NCBI RefSeq assembly: GCF_015710975.1
Contig: NZ_CP049783.1
Span: forward strand, 992,501-1,056,500
DNA from: Paenibacillus polymyxa
GTDB lineage: Bacteria > Bacillota > Bacilli > Paenibacillales > Paenibacillaceae
Direction: 5' to 3'
DNA: 64,000 nucleotides
The notes under the pieces were generated by a model. The model ran no database searches. It had not been told where the DNA came from and saw only the letters and a program-made list of their open reading frames with translations. Both the position numbers and the translations under genes were made by a program. This document shows positions 7,935 to 17,019 of the stretch, in pieces (positions within the stretch are counted from its first letter, which is position 1; each line of letters opens with the position of its first letter).

Positions 7935-8390
7935 TTAAACTCCTTCAGCCGAGCCCACATTCGCGGCTCATGATTCGAGCTACCCCTGCTCCAAACATAG
8001 ACATTCCGATCATACCTTGGTTCTACGTCGTCAGCATACCCAACAATGGACCCTGTAAATACAATGGGGTCTCCTGCATTAATAATGTCTCCACCAAATA
8101 TGCGGGTAATAAGCAGACCCTCCGCAGATGACAGGACCAAAAAAGGAATCACCCACTAGACAGTAAGACACCTACGCTAAATCCCGAACCCATAAGCCGT
8201 TATATTAAAACCCAACAAAGCGATACGGAGAAACGCCCCCCCCAATTCATTAATGTTACCTGCAGCGAATAACTCCCTGTACTGCCAATCTACCATTCTA
8301 ATCAGTTCTAATACGACAGACTCCATAAATTAAACAAAAATATAATTAACCATTTAGCACTAATCATCAGATTACTTTGCAGCCGTCAAG
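7935..8390. other. Gene-poor region between dedA and the germination operon
   Basis: No terminator is obvious after dedA. On the minus strand an open stretch (about 7938-8152) reads GGDIINAGDPIVFTGSIVG-like protein but starts at GTG without a ribosome site and runs on into antisense of dedA; I could not place it in a family. A second short frame with an 8-C tract is entered separately. Together these look like decayed coding sequence. Confidence 0.3.
8177..8326 (-). CDS. Small hypothetical ORF containing an eight-base C/G run
   Basis: 49 codons from ATG at 8326, reading MESVVLELIRMVDWQYRELF and ending FNITAYGFGI before TAG. It contains tryptophan and a plausible amphipathic start, but has no Shine-Dalgarno site. 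The run of eight C on the plus strand (8236-8243) lies inside it, so one-base slippage would change the product. It may be a fragment of a longer lost gene. Low confidence. Confidence 0.25.
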   Translation of the reverse strand: MESVVLELIRMVDWQYRELFAAGNINELGGAFLRIALLGFNITAYGFGI

Positions 8391-8419
8391 GCATAAATCC
8401 ATATATTCAGAGCATACTA
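8391..8419 (+). promoter_or_regulatory. Sigma-G-like (forespore) promoter of the germination operon
   Basis: GCATA (8391-8395), 17 bp, CATACTA (8413-8419) matches the sigma-G consensus (GHATR, 17-18 bp, CATNHTA) and lies 35 bp upstream of the first gene. GerA-type operons are known to be sigma-G dependent, so both sequence and context agree. Confidence 0.75.
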
Positions 8420-8453
8420 AGCCAACAAACTCCAATATCGGAGGATTTTACGT

Positions 8454-9995
8454 ATGCCAAATCAGAATAAAAGTTGTCCACTTACTCATGTATCCTCTAA
8501 CTTGAAGGATAATGTAAATCATATCGAGAGCTCCTTTGGAAACAGCGGAGATGTAATCATTAAAGAGCTACTATGGATGCAGAAATGGCCAGCGGCTCTG
8601 TTTTATATCGATGGTCTGGTCAACACTCAATTACTTCATGATTCCGTCCTGCGTTCATTAATGCGAGTAAATGAACATCATTTACCGGAGGGCGCAGAAC
8701 CATTCGACTATTTGAAGAATCAAGTTTTGATTGCAGGTAACTCAGGTAGTGTGGATGAAATGGACGCCCTATTCAATCAAATGTTATCCGGCAGTATTAT
8801 CATTTTGCTGGACGGATACGCAAAGGGCATATGGATTGATGCGGTCGGATGGGAGGATCGCAGTGTTAGCGAGCCCCAATCCCAAAGTGTCGTACGGGGT
8901 CCAATGGAGGCTTTTACCGAAAATTTACGAACCAATACCGCTCTAATTCGTAGGCGAATCCGCGATCCGCGCCTGTGGATGGAAACAAGACAGATCGGGC
9001 AAGTCACCCACACCAATGTGGCCGTAATGTATGTCAAAGGCATCGCTGACGAAGGAGTTATTCAGGAACTGAGAGAACGTTTGGACCGAATTGATATTGA
9101 CGGAATTTTGGAAGGAGGTTACATCGAGGAGGAAATTCAGGATGAAACCTATACCCTGTTTCCCACCATTTATAACAGCGAGCGTCCGGATTCAGTCGCT
9201 GCCAGCCTGCTGGAAGGGCGAATTGCTATTTTGGTGGACGGAACACCATTTGTTCTACTGATACCTGCATTGTTCGTTCAATTTTTCCAGTCGGCAGAGG
9301 ATTATTACCAGCGTGCTGACATCAGCACTTTGCTGCGTATGCTACGCTTCTTTTCTTTTTTTATCGCTATGCTTGCGCCAGCAGTATATATTGCGGTAAC
9401 TACCTTTCATCAAGAGATGATTCCTACAAACTTATTGGTCAGTCTCGCTGCACAAAGAGAAGGCGTACCGTTTCCGGCTTTTGTCGAGGCGATGCTCATG
9501 GAAATAACTTATGAAATTTTGCGTGAAGCAGGAGTTCGAATTCCCAAGACCGTCGGGCAAGCCGTCTCGATTGTAGGTACACTGGTCATTGGACAAGCAG
9601 CCGTGGATGCAGGAGTGGTCTCGGCGGCTATGGTTATTGTTGTGTCCATTACAGCGATCTCCAGCTATGTTATTCCGGAAAACGGTCTTTCCATTGCGGT
9701 TCGTATTGCCCGCTTTGCTTTAATGATGCTAGCCGCAGCCTTCGGGCTGCTTGGAATATTGATGGGGTTAATTGTACTTTTGCTGCACTTAACCAGTCTG
9801 CGATCGTTCGGCGTCTCTTATATGAGTCCATTCGGCCCATATGTGGAAAGCGATTTGAAAGATACGCTGTTTCGCCTACCTTGGCCTCGCATGAAGACAC
9901 GGCCTCAATCCATCTCTATCCAAAATACGATTCGCCAAAAAACGAAAAAAAGACGGATCGGTAATAAATCAAAAACCAGAAGGGATCAGCCATGA
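8454..9995 (+). CDS. gerKA: Germinant receptor A subunit (GerA/GerKA family)
   Basis: 513-residue inner spore membrane protein. The N-terminal half is a soluble domain (KELLWMQKWPAALFYIDGLV, then RIRDPRLWMETRQIGQ with GYIEEEIQDETYTLFPTIYNSERPD), and the C-terminal half carries about four or five membrane helices (FVLLIPALFVQFFQSAEDYY, SFFIAMLAPAVYIAVTTFH). It ends in a very basic tail. Acts with B and C subunits to sense nutrients during germination. TCGGAGGA ribosome site. First gene of a five-gene operon, overlapping the C-subunit gene by 4 bp (ATGA). Confidence 0.93.
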   Translation: MPNQNKSCPLTHVSSNLKDNVNHIESSFGNSGDVIIKELLWMQKWPAALFYIDGLVNTQLLHDSVLRSLMRVNEHHLPEGAEPFDYLKNQVLIAGNSGSVDEMDALFNQMLSGSIIILLDGYAKGIWIDAVGWEDRSVSEPQSQSVVRGPMEAFTENLRTNTALIRRRIRDPRLWMETRQIGQVTHTNVAVMYVKGIADEGVIQELRERLDRIDIDGILEGGYIEEEIQDETYTLFPTIYNSERPDSVAASLLEGRIAILVDGTPFVLLIPALFVQFFQSAEDYYQRADISTLLRMLRFFSFFIAMLAPAVYIAVTTFHQEMIPTNLLVSLAAQREGVPFPAFVEAMLMEITYEILREAGVRIPKTVGQAVSIVGTLVIGQAAVDAGVVSAAMVIVVSITAISSYVIPENGLSIAVRIARFALMMLAAAFGLLGILMGLIVLLLHLTSLRSFGVSYMSPFGPYVESDLKDTLFRLPWPRMKTRPQSISIQNTIRQKTKKRRIGNKSKTRRDQP

Positions 9996-11200
9996 AGCAG
10001 ACCATACATTTGTTCTTCGTCTGGGGCCTGATTGCATTACTGTTAGGTGGTTGCTGGGATCGCCAAGAATTAAATGAGTTGGGCATCGCTATTGGGATCG
10101 GTGTGGATATGGAAGGAGACCAGTATCAGGTAACCGCTCAGGTGGTCATTCCTTCTGCTGTAGCTTCCAAATCATCACCAAGTGCAGGCCCTCCAGTCGT
10201 TACTTATCAGGCCACTGCACCCACGATTCAAGAGGCCATTGAAAAAATGACGAATACAAGTCCGCGCTCCATTTATTTATCTCATATTCGTATGCTGATT
10301 TTAGGTGAGGAGTATGCGAGAAGGGGAATTGCTGATGCGATTGAAGCCATGATGCGAGAGCCTTTTACCAGAAGCGACTTTTATATTGCGATAGCCAAGA
10401 ATAACAAGGCTTCTACGATGTTAAAGATCCCCACTCCAATGGAAAAATTGCCGGCAAATAAATTATTTGCTTCGTTAGATACCTTAACCAAAACCTGGGC
10501 TCCTGCTACCAAAGTAACCATGGATCAACTTCTTAGCGATCTGGTTAATCCCGACATCCAGTCCACTCTGCCCGCATTGGAAGCTGTGGGAGATATAGAA
10601 TCGACCAATGAAAAAGGTATGGATGCCACCAAAAGCATATCGCCTGAAACCATATTGCGGTTTTCAGGTAATGGTGTATTCAAAAAAGACCGGTTGCTGG
10701 GATGGATCAATGACCTTGACAGTAAAGGGCTCAGTTACATCAGGGATAAAGTGGAGTCTACAACGGGGCACACCGATTGTCAGGGAGGAGGTAATATCGC
10801 CTTATTAACCTTAAGAAGCAACACCCAAAAAAAAGTGATCATTCGCGATGGAGAACCTGTTATCTCTATATCCGTTACCAACGACAGCACAGTACGAGAG
10901 GTCAACTGTGAGCATATGAAGTTAAGCAGTATGGCTGATATTAAAGAAATTGAGGCCGCAAGCAATGAAAAAATTGTTGAAATTATGAAGCATTCCGTAG
11001 AGACTGTTCGACGTGAGTTTAAGTCAGACATATTCGGCTTTGGTCAACTGATCCACCAGTCCAAACCAGAGCTTTGGAAAAGACTAAAAGAAGAAAAAGA
11101 AAATCCATTTATGGATTTACAGATTGAATACAAGGCAAAGACTACGATCAAAAAAATTGGTTCCTTGTTTGAATCGTTCCAAAAAGAAATAAAGGAGTGA
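9992..11200 (+). CDS. gerKC: Germinant receptor C subunit, lipoprotein (GerAC/GerKC family)
   Basis: 402 residues. A signal peptide ends in the lipobox LLLGGC with Cys21 as the lipidation site, followed by the family hallmark WDRQELNELGIAIGIGVD. The remainder is the three-domain GerAC fold, ending with IEYKAKTTIKKIGSL. Lipid-anchored subunit needed for receptor assembly in the spore inner membrane. Its start overlaps the A-subunit stop, and its own stop lies next to the B-subunit start, indicating translational coupling. Confidence 0.93.
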   Translation: MKQTIHLFFVWGLIALLLGGCWDRQELNELGIAIGIGVDMEGDQYQVTAQVVIPSAVASKSSPSAGPPVVTYQATAPTIQEAIEKMTNTSPRSIYLSHIRMLILGEEYARRGIADAIEAMMREPFTRSDFYIAIAKNNKASTMLKIPTPMEKLPANKLFASLDTLTKTWAPATKVTMDQLLSDLVNPDIQSTLPALEAVGDIESTNEKGMDATKSISPETILRFSGNGVFKKDRLLGWINDLDSKGLSYIRDKVESTTGHTDCQGGGNIALLTLRSNTQKKVIIRDGEPVISISVTNDSTVREVNCEHMKLSSMADIKEIEAASNEKIVEIMKHSVETVRREFKSDIFGFGQLIHQSKPELWKRLKEEKENPFMDLQIEYKAKTTIKKIGSLFESFQKEIKE

Positions 11201-11205
11201 GCTTG

Positions 11206-12315
11206 GTGGAGGAGAAAGGGCGTATCAGCATTACAAATATAGCCGTACTCGTTTTTTTGAGTATTATCGGAGACTGTGTATTGGTGTATCCCTCCCTCAT
11301 TACTAGCATATCCAAGCAGGATGCCTGGATTAGCTCATTACTTAGCATCCCTGCAGGACTGGCTGTACTACTGCTACTCCTGCGGGTACATCAGCTGTAT
11401 CCTGATCTCACCTTTGTGCAGCTCTGTCAGCAAATTTTGGGTCCGTGGCTAGGCGCCCTCATCTCCATATGGTATTTGTTCCATTTAATGATGAATTCAG
11501 CGATTTATTTAAGAGAAGTCGGAGATTTTATGAACAGTCAGACCTATGTGATGACGCCTCTTCCCGTGATCAATTTACTCTTCATCCTTGTGCTGATGTG
11601 GGGGATGTATATGGGATTGGAACCCATTGCGCGTACGGCTCAAATCTTATTTCCATTATGCTTGGCTTTCGCTTTGTTTTTAATCCTATGCTTGCTTCCC
11701 CAATGTGACAGTCAGCAGCTTAAGCCCATTATGGAGCAAGGTATTCCTAAAATTATGGAGGGCAGCCTATTTGCGCTCTCCTACCCATTCGGTGAACTAG
11801 CTTTTTTACTCATGATTTTTCCCTATGTGAGCAAAAAACCGGGTCTAAAAAAATCCGTTTTACTTTCCGGACTTGCTGCCAGTATTCTGTTAAGCGTACT
11901 ACTCCTAGTTTCTCTCCTGGTGCTGGGCCCTTTTGTAACCGAACATAGCGTGTACACCTCTTATACGCTATCTAAAAAGATCAACATAGGAAATTTCTTG
12001 CAGAGAATTGAATCCATGATGAGTACTGCCTGGATTATCACTACCTTTGTTAAAACCATTTTACACTTCTATGCCTTTACATTAGGAATGACTCAGCTAC
12101 TGCGATTAAATAATGTTCGGACCTTTCTTGGTCCTAGCTTCATGATCCTGTTTGGTCTGATTATCGTGTCGGCGCCTAATATTACTTACTATCTGGATAC
12201 GATCGTCCATGCCTGGATTTATTGGGATTTGACGGATTCTGTTGTCCTTCCTTCGCTGCTGCTTATCGTATACAAGTTAAGATCGAAAGGCCGCCACAGC
12301 CTGGAACCCAGTTGA
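11206..12315 (+). CDS. gerKB: Germinant receptor B subunit, first copy (GerAB/GerKB family)
   Basis: About 369 residues with ten predicted membrane helices, of the APC-type endospore germination permease family; residues such as SKQDAWISSLLSIPAG, FVTEHSVYTSYTLSKKINIGNFLQRIESM and SAPNITYYLDT are typical. B subunits bind the germinant. GTG at 11206 is preferred because AAAGGAG lies 8 bases upstream; a GTG at 11197 overlaps that site. A second, similar B gene follows two genes later, so this operon supplies two alternative ligand-binding subunits. Confidence 0.9.
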   Translation: MEEKGRISITNIAVLVFLSIIGDCVLVYPSLITSISKQDAWISSLLSIPAGLAVLLLLLRVHQLYPDLTFVQLCQQILGPWLGALISIWYLFHLMMNSAIYLREVGDFMNSQTYVMTPLPVINLLFILVLMWGMYMGLEPIARTAQILFPLCLAFALFLILCLLPQCDSQQLKPIMEQGIPKIMEGSLFALSYPFGELAFLLMIFPYVSKKPGLKKSVLLSGLAASILLSVLLLVSLLVLGPFVTEHSVYTSYTLSKKINIGNFLQRIESMMSTAWIITTFVKTILHFYAFTLGMTQLLRLNNVRTFLGPSFMILFGLIIVSAPNITYYLDTIVHAWIYWDLTDSVVLPSLLLIVYKLRSKGRHSLEPS

Positions 12316-12346
12316 TCCACACCCTTTAACGGAAGGAGCCTTCACC

Positions 12347-12583
12347 GTGCTAATCACCACTGTTATTATCTGTATCGGTCTAGCCATTGCTGCCAAAGAT
12401 TTGCCAGGCTTGTATCGAAAACATCGCTTTAAAGATATGTTCGTGTACATCATTATGCTCGGAATAGGCACATGGCTTAGTGTCCTTGCCGCTAAATCAG
12501 AGGTTACGCCAAGCCCGCTGGTGCTGATTGAAATCATCTACAACCCTGTTAACGCTTTTGTATCACATGTATTTGGTTTTTAG
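12347..12583 (+). CDS. Small two-helix membrane protein, germinant receptor D-type subunit
   Basis: 78 residues, GTG start with AAGGAGCC upstream. Two hydrophobic segments (VIICIGLAIAAK and the stretch around FVYIIMLGIGTWLSVLAA) separated by a short basic loop LYRKHRFKD, then PLVLIEIIYNPVN. This size, topology and place match the small D subunits (for example GerKD) known from some ger operons, which modulate receptor activity. Placed between the two B genes. Confidence 0.75.
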   Translation: MLITTVIICIGLAIAAKDLPGLYRKHRFKDMFVYIIMLGIGTWLSVLAAKSEVTPSPLVLIEIIYNPVNAFVSHVFGF

Positions 12584-12598
12584 AAAGGAGACAGCCAC

Positions 12599-13714
12599 AT
12601 GTCAAAAAAAGCACGTATTAGCGTTCGGCAAGTGACTGTCCTGATGTTTATGAGTTTAATCGGGGATATGCTCTTAATCTATCCGACTATGATTACACAT
12701 ATTGCTCATCAGGATGCCTGGATCAGCTCCATACTGTCCATCCCGCTGGGCTTAATCATTATTTACGTGCTTATTCGCGTTCATGAACTCCACCCGAATC
12801 TTACACTTATTGAAGCGATTCGCAAAATTTTGGGGCCCGTGTTCGGAACCATTATCTCCTGCTGGTATTTGTTTTATTTCTTCATGGGGGTCGTCCTTAA
12901 TGCGAGAGAGGTAGGTGATTATCTGACTACACAGATATTTGAGGACACTCCTTTGCGCGTTCTACTGGCGATGGAAGTTTTGATGCTTGTGCTTGCTGCA
13001 TTAGCGGGAATTGAAGCCTTTAGTCGGGTTAGCGAGATTTTGATACCTGTGTATATATTCATTTTTAGTGGCTTGATCCTAGCGCTGCTACCACAAATTC
13101 ACCTTTCTAATGTACGTCCTGTTTTGGAAAACGGGCTCGCTCCAGTTGCTAAAGGGATGGTTCCAGGCGCGGCAATGCCTTTTGCCGGAATGTCTATCAT
13201 GCTCATGGTTTTCCCTTTTGTCAACAAAAAAGGTCATTTTAAAAGGGATATGCTGCTCGCATCGCTTCTAGGCGGAGTACTGATTAGCCTCTTTCTGCTG
13301 CTCTCCCTGCTTGTGATTGGACCCTTCGTGACCAACTACAGTCCATACATTTCATCTGCCCTTTCAACCAAAATTAATGAGCTGAATTATATTACACGCA
13401 TTGAATCACTGGTTGCTTTGCTCTGGGCACTAGTCGCTTATTTTAAGGGAGTCATTTTCTTCTTTGCCTTTACTTTCGGTATAACCCAGTTGTTTCGAAT
13501 TTCTAATGTTCAACCTTTTATTATACCTGCGGGGGCGCTTGTGTATGGAATGACCATTTTGGTAACCCCCAATGTGTTTTATTATGTAAGAACTCTTGTT
13601 TATCCCATGGCAGCCTGGCATTATACGAACGGCTTGATCATTCCACTTCTTTTATGGATTGTTTACCTCTGTCGGCGAAAGTGGAAGCAGCGGCAAAACA
13701 TATCTAAACATTAA
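12599..13714 (+). CDS. Germinant receptor B subunit, second copy (GerAB/GerKB family)
   Basis: 371 residues and, like the first B subunit, about ten helices. Long stretches align with that copy: HQDAWISSILSIPLG, FVTNYSPYISSALSTKINELNYITRIESLV and VTPNVFYYVRTLVYP, so the two arose by duplication. Differences cluster in the mid-protein helices, where germinant binding would be expected. Good AAAGGAGA ribosome site; 15 bp after the D-type gene. Ends the operon before a strong terminator. Confidence 0.9.
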   Translation: MSKKARISVRQVTVLMFMSLIGDMLLIYPTMITHIAHQDAWISSILSIPLGLIIIYVLIRVHELHPNLTLIEAIRKILGPVFGTIISCWYLFYFFMGVVLNAREVGDYLTTQIFEDTPLRVLLAMEVLMLVLAALAGIEAFSRVSEILIPVYIFIFSGLILALLPQIHLSNVRPVLENGLAPVAKGMVPGAAMPFAGMSIMLMVFPFVNKKGHFKRDMLLASLLGGVLISLFLLLSLLVIGPFVTNYSPYISSALSTKINELNYITRIESLVALLWALVAYFKGVIFFFAFTFGITQLFRISNVQPFIIPAGALVYGMTILVTPNVFYYVRTLVYPMAAWHYTNGLIIPLLLWIVYLCRRKWKQRQNISKH

Positions 13715-13715
13715 C

Positions 13716-13771
13716 AAAAAACCTTCTGAAACCGATGCTTAAAAAGCATAACGCGATTCCAAAAGGTTTTT
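13716..13771. terminator. Bidirectional terminator between germination operon and bcp
   Basis: AAAAACCTT pairs with AAGGTTTTT around an inner ATGCTT/AGCAT hairpin; T runs on both strands serve the convergent genes. Confidence 0.75.
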
Positions 13772-13777
13772 CATAAC

Positions 13778-14254
13778 TTATGCCATGTCCTGAATGTAAG
13801 CCAGCGCAGCATCAATATGCCCTTTGACTCTTAAACCACGCCATTCATGAACTAAAATGCCATTCTCATCAATAAGGAACGTAGAGCGAACAATGCCCAT
13901 GTACTGCTTGCCGTACATTTGTTTTTGCTGCCATACACCATAGGTTTCAGCCACCTGATGCTCTTCATCAGATAACAACTGAAAAGGTAGACCGTACTTG
14001 GCAATAAACTTGTCATGCTGCTTAAGTGGATCGGGGCTTATGCCGAGAATCACGGTGTTCAAACCTTCAAACTCCGCATGTTTATCCCGAAAATCGCAAG
14101 CTTGGGTCGAACAACTAGAGGTCAGATCCTTGGGATAAAAGTACAACAATACTCTACTGCCTCGATAATCCGACAGCTTGACACTCTTTCCCTCACTCCC
14201 AGGCAATTCAAAGTCTGGTGCCGCTTGTCCAATAACGGTCAATGTCGTGGACAT
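13778..14254 (-). CDS. bcp: Thioredoxin-dependent thiol peroxidase (Bcp/PrxQ peroxiredoxin)
   Basis: 158 residues; reduces hydrogen and organic peroxides. The thioredoxin-like fold starts with GQAAPDFELPGSEGKSVKLSDYRG. The active site reads DLTSSCSTQACDF: peroxidatic Cys48 and resolving Cys53 in the PrxQ CxxxxC spacing, though the usual TPGCT is here TSSCS. VRSTFLIDENG is the conserved arginine segment. AGGAG ribosome site. Single-gene unit, convergent with the germination operon. Confidence 0.93.
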   Translation of the reverse strand: MSTTLTVIGQAAPDFELPGSEGKSVKLSDYRGSRVLLYFYPKDLTSSCSTQACDFRDKHAEFEGLNTVILGISPDPLKQHDKFIAKYGLPFQLLSDEEHQVAETYGVWQQKQMYGKQYMGIVRSTFLIDENGILVHEWRGLRVKGHIDAALAYIQDMA

Positions 14255-14296
14255 CTTATCATCTCCTATCTTGTAGGGGTTCTTATATCATCCGCC

Positions 14297-15085
14297 CTAT
14301 GAGCCAGCACCCCGGTAACGCCGAATCCCCCAGTTCCAAGCCAGTAAGCCTAGTGTGAGAAAGACAATTCCCATCACAGGAGTTAAGAGCGCCATATGGC
14401 GCATGTCCTCTCGTTGAAGGAACAGGGAAGCGGGATATACGCCAACAAAAGCAAAAGGCAGTATCCAAGTCAGCACAACCTGAATGGCACGGTTATAGAT
14501 CGTTACCGGATAACGTCCGTAGCCCTGAATATTGTACATGAGCGGAATAATTCCTGTGGGCGCATCCGAAAAGAATGAAAGAGAAGTCAATATGGTGTAT
14601 ATACCCGTATAGATCGCCACGGCACTTAAACTCAAAACGATCAACGCTGGTATAAACCACCACTCCATAGCCAAATCCATCTGTGCGCCGCTGATCCCCA
14701 TAATAATCAGACCAATCACTGAGCCGACCAACGCGGGCGGGTCCACATTTTCAAGGAAAATTTGGAACAGATTATACGCAGGACGGGTCATCACTCGGTC
14801 GAGTTCACCTTTTACAATATAACGCTCGCTAAAGTTCCAAAGATTAACGAAACAACTAAACAGTCCGTAAGGAACCATAAAAAATCCATAAACGAACACG
14901 ACCTCATTTTCACTCCAGCCACCCAAGCTGTCTGTATGCATAAATATAACTAAAATAAAAATAAGATTCGTGGCCTGAAAGAGCAGATCCGAAATGACTT
15001 CTACCCAAAAGTCGGCACGATAGGTGAGCCGTGACTTCATGTAATTTTTCAAATATTCGCTAATGAGACCCAAATAGTACATCAT
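14297..15085 (-). CDS. ABC-2 type transporter permease, second subunit
   Basis: 262 residues, six predicted helices, of the ABC-2 permease family often annotated as YadH/DUF990-like (ABC2_membrane_6). Features include NYMKSRLTYRADFWVEVISDLLFQ at the N-terminus and ILTWILPFAFVGVYPASLFLQ near the C-terminus, the paired motif (PFAFxxxYPAxxF) seen in this subfamily. Transcribed after the first permease with a 4-bp gap. Substrate unknown; such trios often export lipids or drugs. Confidence 0.85.
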   Translation of the reverse strand: MMYYLGLISEYLKNYMKSRLTYRADFWVEVISDLLFQATNLIFILVIFMHTDSLGGWSENEVVFVYGFFMVPYGLFSCFVNLWNFSERYIVKGELDRVMTRPAYNLFQIFLENVDPPALVGSVIGLIIMGISGAQMDLAMEWWFIPALIVLSLSAVAIYTGIYTILTSLSFFSDAPTGIIPLMYNIQGYGRYPVTIYNRAIQVVLTWILPFAFVGVYPASLFLQREDMRHMALLTPVMGIVFLTLGLLAWNWGIRRYRGAGS

Positions 15086-15089
15086 CGGC

Positions 15090-15884
15090 TTACCCTCCCT
15101 GCACGAACAGACGTCTGCGCGCCAGCCGCCAAATGATGATCATCGGCACGAGCAGAACGACCAGCCAAATGATTTGGATACCCAGCACATTCCATATGCC
15201 AACGCCTTTTACACGTCCCGTAAATACAGAGCCCGGCAAATAAGTAATTGCCTGAAACGGCATCCATTGGGAAATTGTCGCCAGCCAGCCCGGAAACAAG
15301 CTAATTGGCAAAATCAACCCAGAAAACAGGTCTACGACTACGCGCTTCATACGCATCATGCCCTCATTGTTTTCGATAAAAAAGGCCGTCAAGCCCGTAA
15401 TAATATTAATCTGAGTGTTGATCAGAAAGCTGAAAAACAGCATGACCAGAAAACCAATCCAGGCTACCGGGTCACTGGGAAGCTTCACGGGGAACAGCAG
15501 CATCGCAATCGCCATGCCCGGAATCATAAACAAGAGGAAGCGAAACATCCCCTCACCGAGTCCCTGCATAAACTTAACAAGTACATAGTTATAAGGTCGG
15601 ATCATCTGAATAGCAATGCTTCCATCACGAATATCTGTCGATATTTCGCGATCCAGATTGTTAAAATAAAAGGCTCTCGCCATCCACGATACGGCTACAT
15701 AGGTCGTCATCTGAGCAGCAGTAAAGCCTCCAATACTACCCGCATCGCCATATATCGCTTTGTATGTGAAATAATACACGCCGATATTCATGGAATAAAT
15801 AAGTATGCCCGAATAATAGTTCACACGATAAGCAAGCATCGTGAGAAATCGGATACGAATAAAATCGGTATATACGCTAAGCAT
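15090..15884 (-). CDS. ABC-2 type transporter permease, first subunit
   Basis: 264 residues with about six helices and the same family pattern as its downstream partner (FIRIRFLTMLAYRVNYYSGILIY, DIRDGSIAIQMIRPYNYVL, ISLFPGWLATISQWMPFQAITYLPGSVF). The start overlaps the end of the ATPase gene by 8 bp, so the three genes are one operon. Presumably forms a heterodimeric channel with the second permease. Confidence 0.85.
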   Translation of the reverse strand: MLSVYTDFIRIRFLTMLAYRVNYYSGILIYSMNIGVYYFTYKAIYGDAGSIGGFTAAQMTTYVAVSWMARAFYFNNLDREISTDIRDGSIAIQMIRPYNYVLVKFMQGLGEGMFRFLLFMIPGMAIAMLLFPVKLPSDPVAWIGFLVMLFFSFLINTQINIITGLTAFFIENNEGMMRMKRVVVDLFSGLILPISLFPGWLATISQWMPFQAITYLPGSVFTGRVKGVGIWNVLGIQIIWLVVLLVPMIIIWRLARRRLFVQGG

Positions 15885-16916
15885 GAACTTTGGCCTCCAC
15901 TAGCGGATTGCCCTGGCGTTCTGCCGAGCCAGACTGATAGATACTGCGAACGATATCATCCGTGTTGGTTTCAATGATTTTGATATCCGTAATATCCGTG
16001 CGGCCAACTACGTTAGCCAGCACATCCGATACATTAATATGAAGAGGAATCCACACCTTGGCAGCCAAATCGTTATCCATAGTCCACGTCAATGGCATAT
16101 CGGCTGTCCATGCCTGCAATTGCTCCAGCACAGTCGTCGTACCAAATTGGAACCGTACTTCCCGACCTGTCCCCCAACGAGCCTTGAGATCATCCAGTCC
16201 ACCATCATAAATGATATTCCCATCATCCAACATAATGACGCGCGAGCACAGCGCCTCAATATCCTGCAAATCATGGGTCGTCAGCAAAATAGTGGTCCCG
16301 TGTTCCCGGTTCATGTCCTTCAAAAACTCACGAATTTCGGACTTCACCATGATATCAAGCCCAATGGTCGGCTCGTCCAGAAAAACAATCGACGGATTGT
16401 GCAGCAAAGCAGCTACCAGCTCACAACGCATCCGTTGTCCAAGACTAAGTTTACGCACCGGGCGGCTTAGCAAATCCTGCAATTGCAGCCTTTCTACCAG
16501 CTCATCCAGCCTGCGTTTGAAGTCCATAGCTGGAACCTGATATACTTTGCGCAGCAGTTGAAAAGACTCGATCACGCCGATGTCCCACCAAAGCTGGCTG
16601 CGCTGACCAAAAACAACGCCTATGTTACCTACAAACTTCTCGCGATCCTCATAAGGGACATAGCCCCCACCTTGAGATGTCCCGATGTTGGCACGAGAAT
16701 ACCTGTCAACATCTTAATCGTGGTGGACTTTCCGGCCCCGTTCTCACCAATATAACCGCATATTTCCCCTTGCGGAATACGGAAGGATATATCTTTGACC
16801 GCAGCCACCTCGTTGTATTCGCGGGCGAATAAATCAAGGAAGGCGCCTTTTAAGCCCTCGCGGTTTTTTTGAACCTTAAATGTTTTGCGCAGATCCTGCA
16901 CATCAATTGCCAGCAT
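15877..16916 (-). pseudogene. ABC transporter ATP-binding protein, frameshifted
   Basis: Energy subunit of the ABC-2 exporter, broken by a single frameshift. From ATG at 16916 the first 95 codons give the Walker A GENGAGKSTT, then run out of frame after GILVPTSGHLKVG. The next frame continues GYVPYEDREKFVGNIGVVFGQRS, WWDIGVIESF, the signature LSLGQRM and the Walker B IVFLDEPTIGLD. Adding one G to the five-G run at 16664-16668 restores one 346-residue protein. Either a true one-base deletion or a homopolymer sequencing error. If real, the exporter would lack a complete ATPase. Confidence 0.85.
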
Positions 16917-16957
16917 GTTATACCTCTCAATCAGGATTTGTAAAATCCATAGTTAAA

Positions 16958-16986
16958 TTGATTGTGCTCCAAAAAGAAATTATAAT
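16958..16986 (+). promoter_or_regulatory. Sigma-A promoter of the LCP gene
   Basis: TTGATT (16958-16963), 17 bp, TATAAT (16981-16986), about 33 bp upstream of the LCP start codon. Confidence 0.75.
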
Positions 16987-17019
16987 GTAATGAACTGAAA
17001 AGCGAAAGGGAGAGCATCC

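Noticed and set aside
15174..16755. Plus-strand frames antisense to the ABC permease and ATPase genes
   Set aside because: No ribosome sites, no recognisable domains; compositional shadows of the opposite strand.
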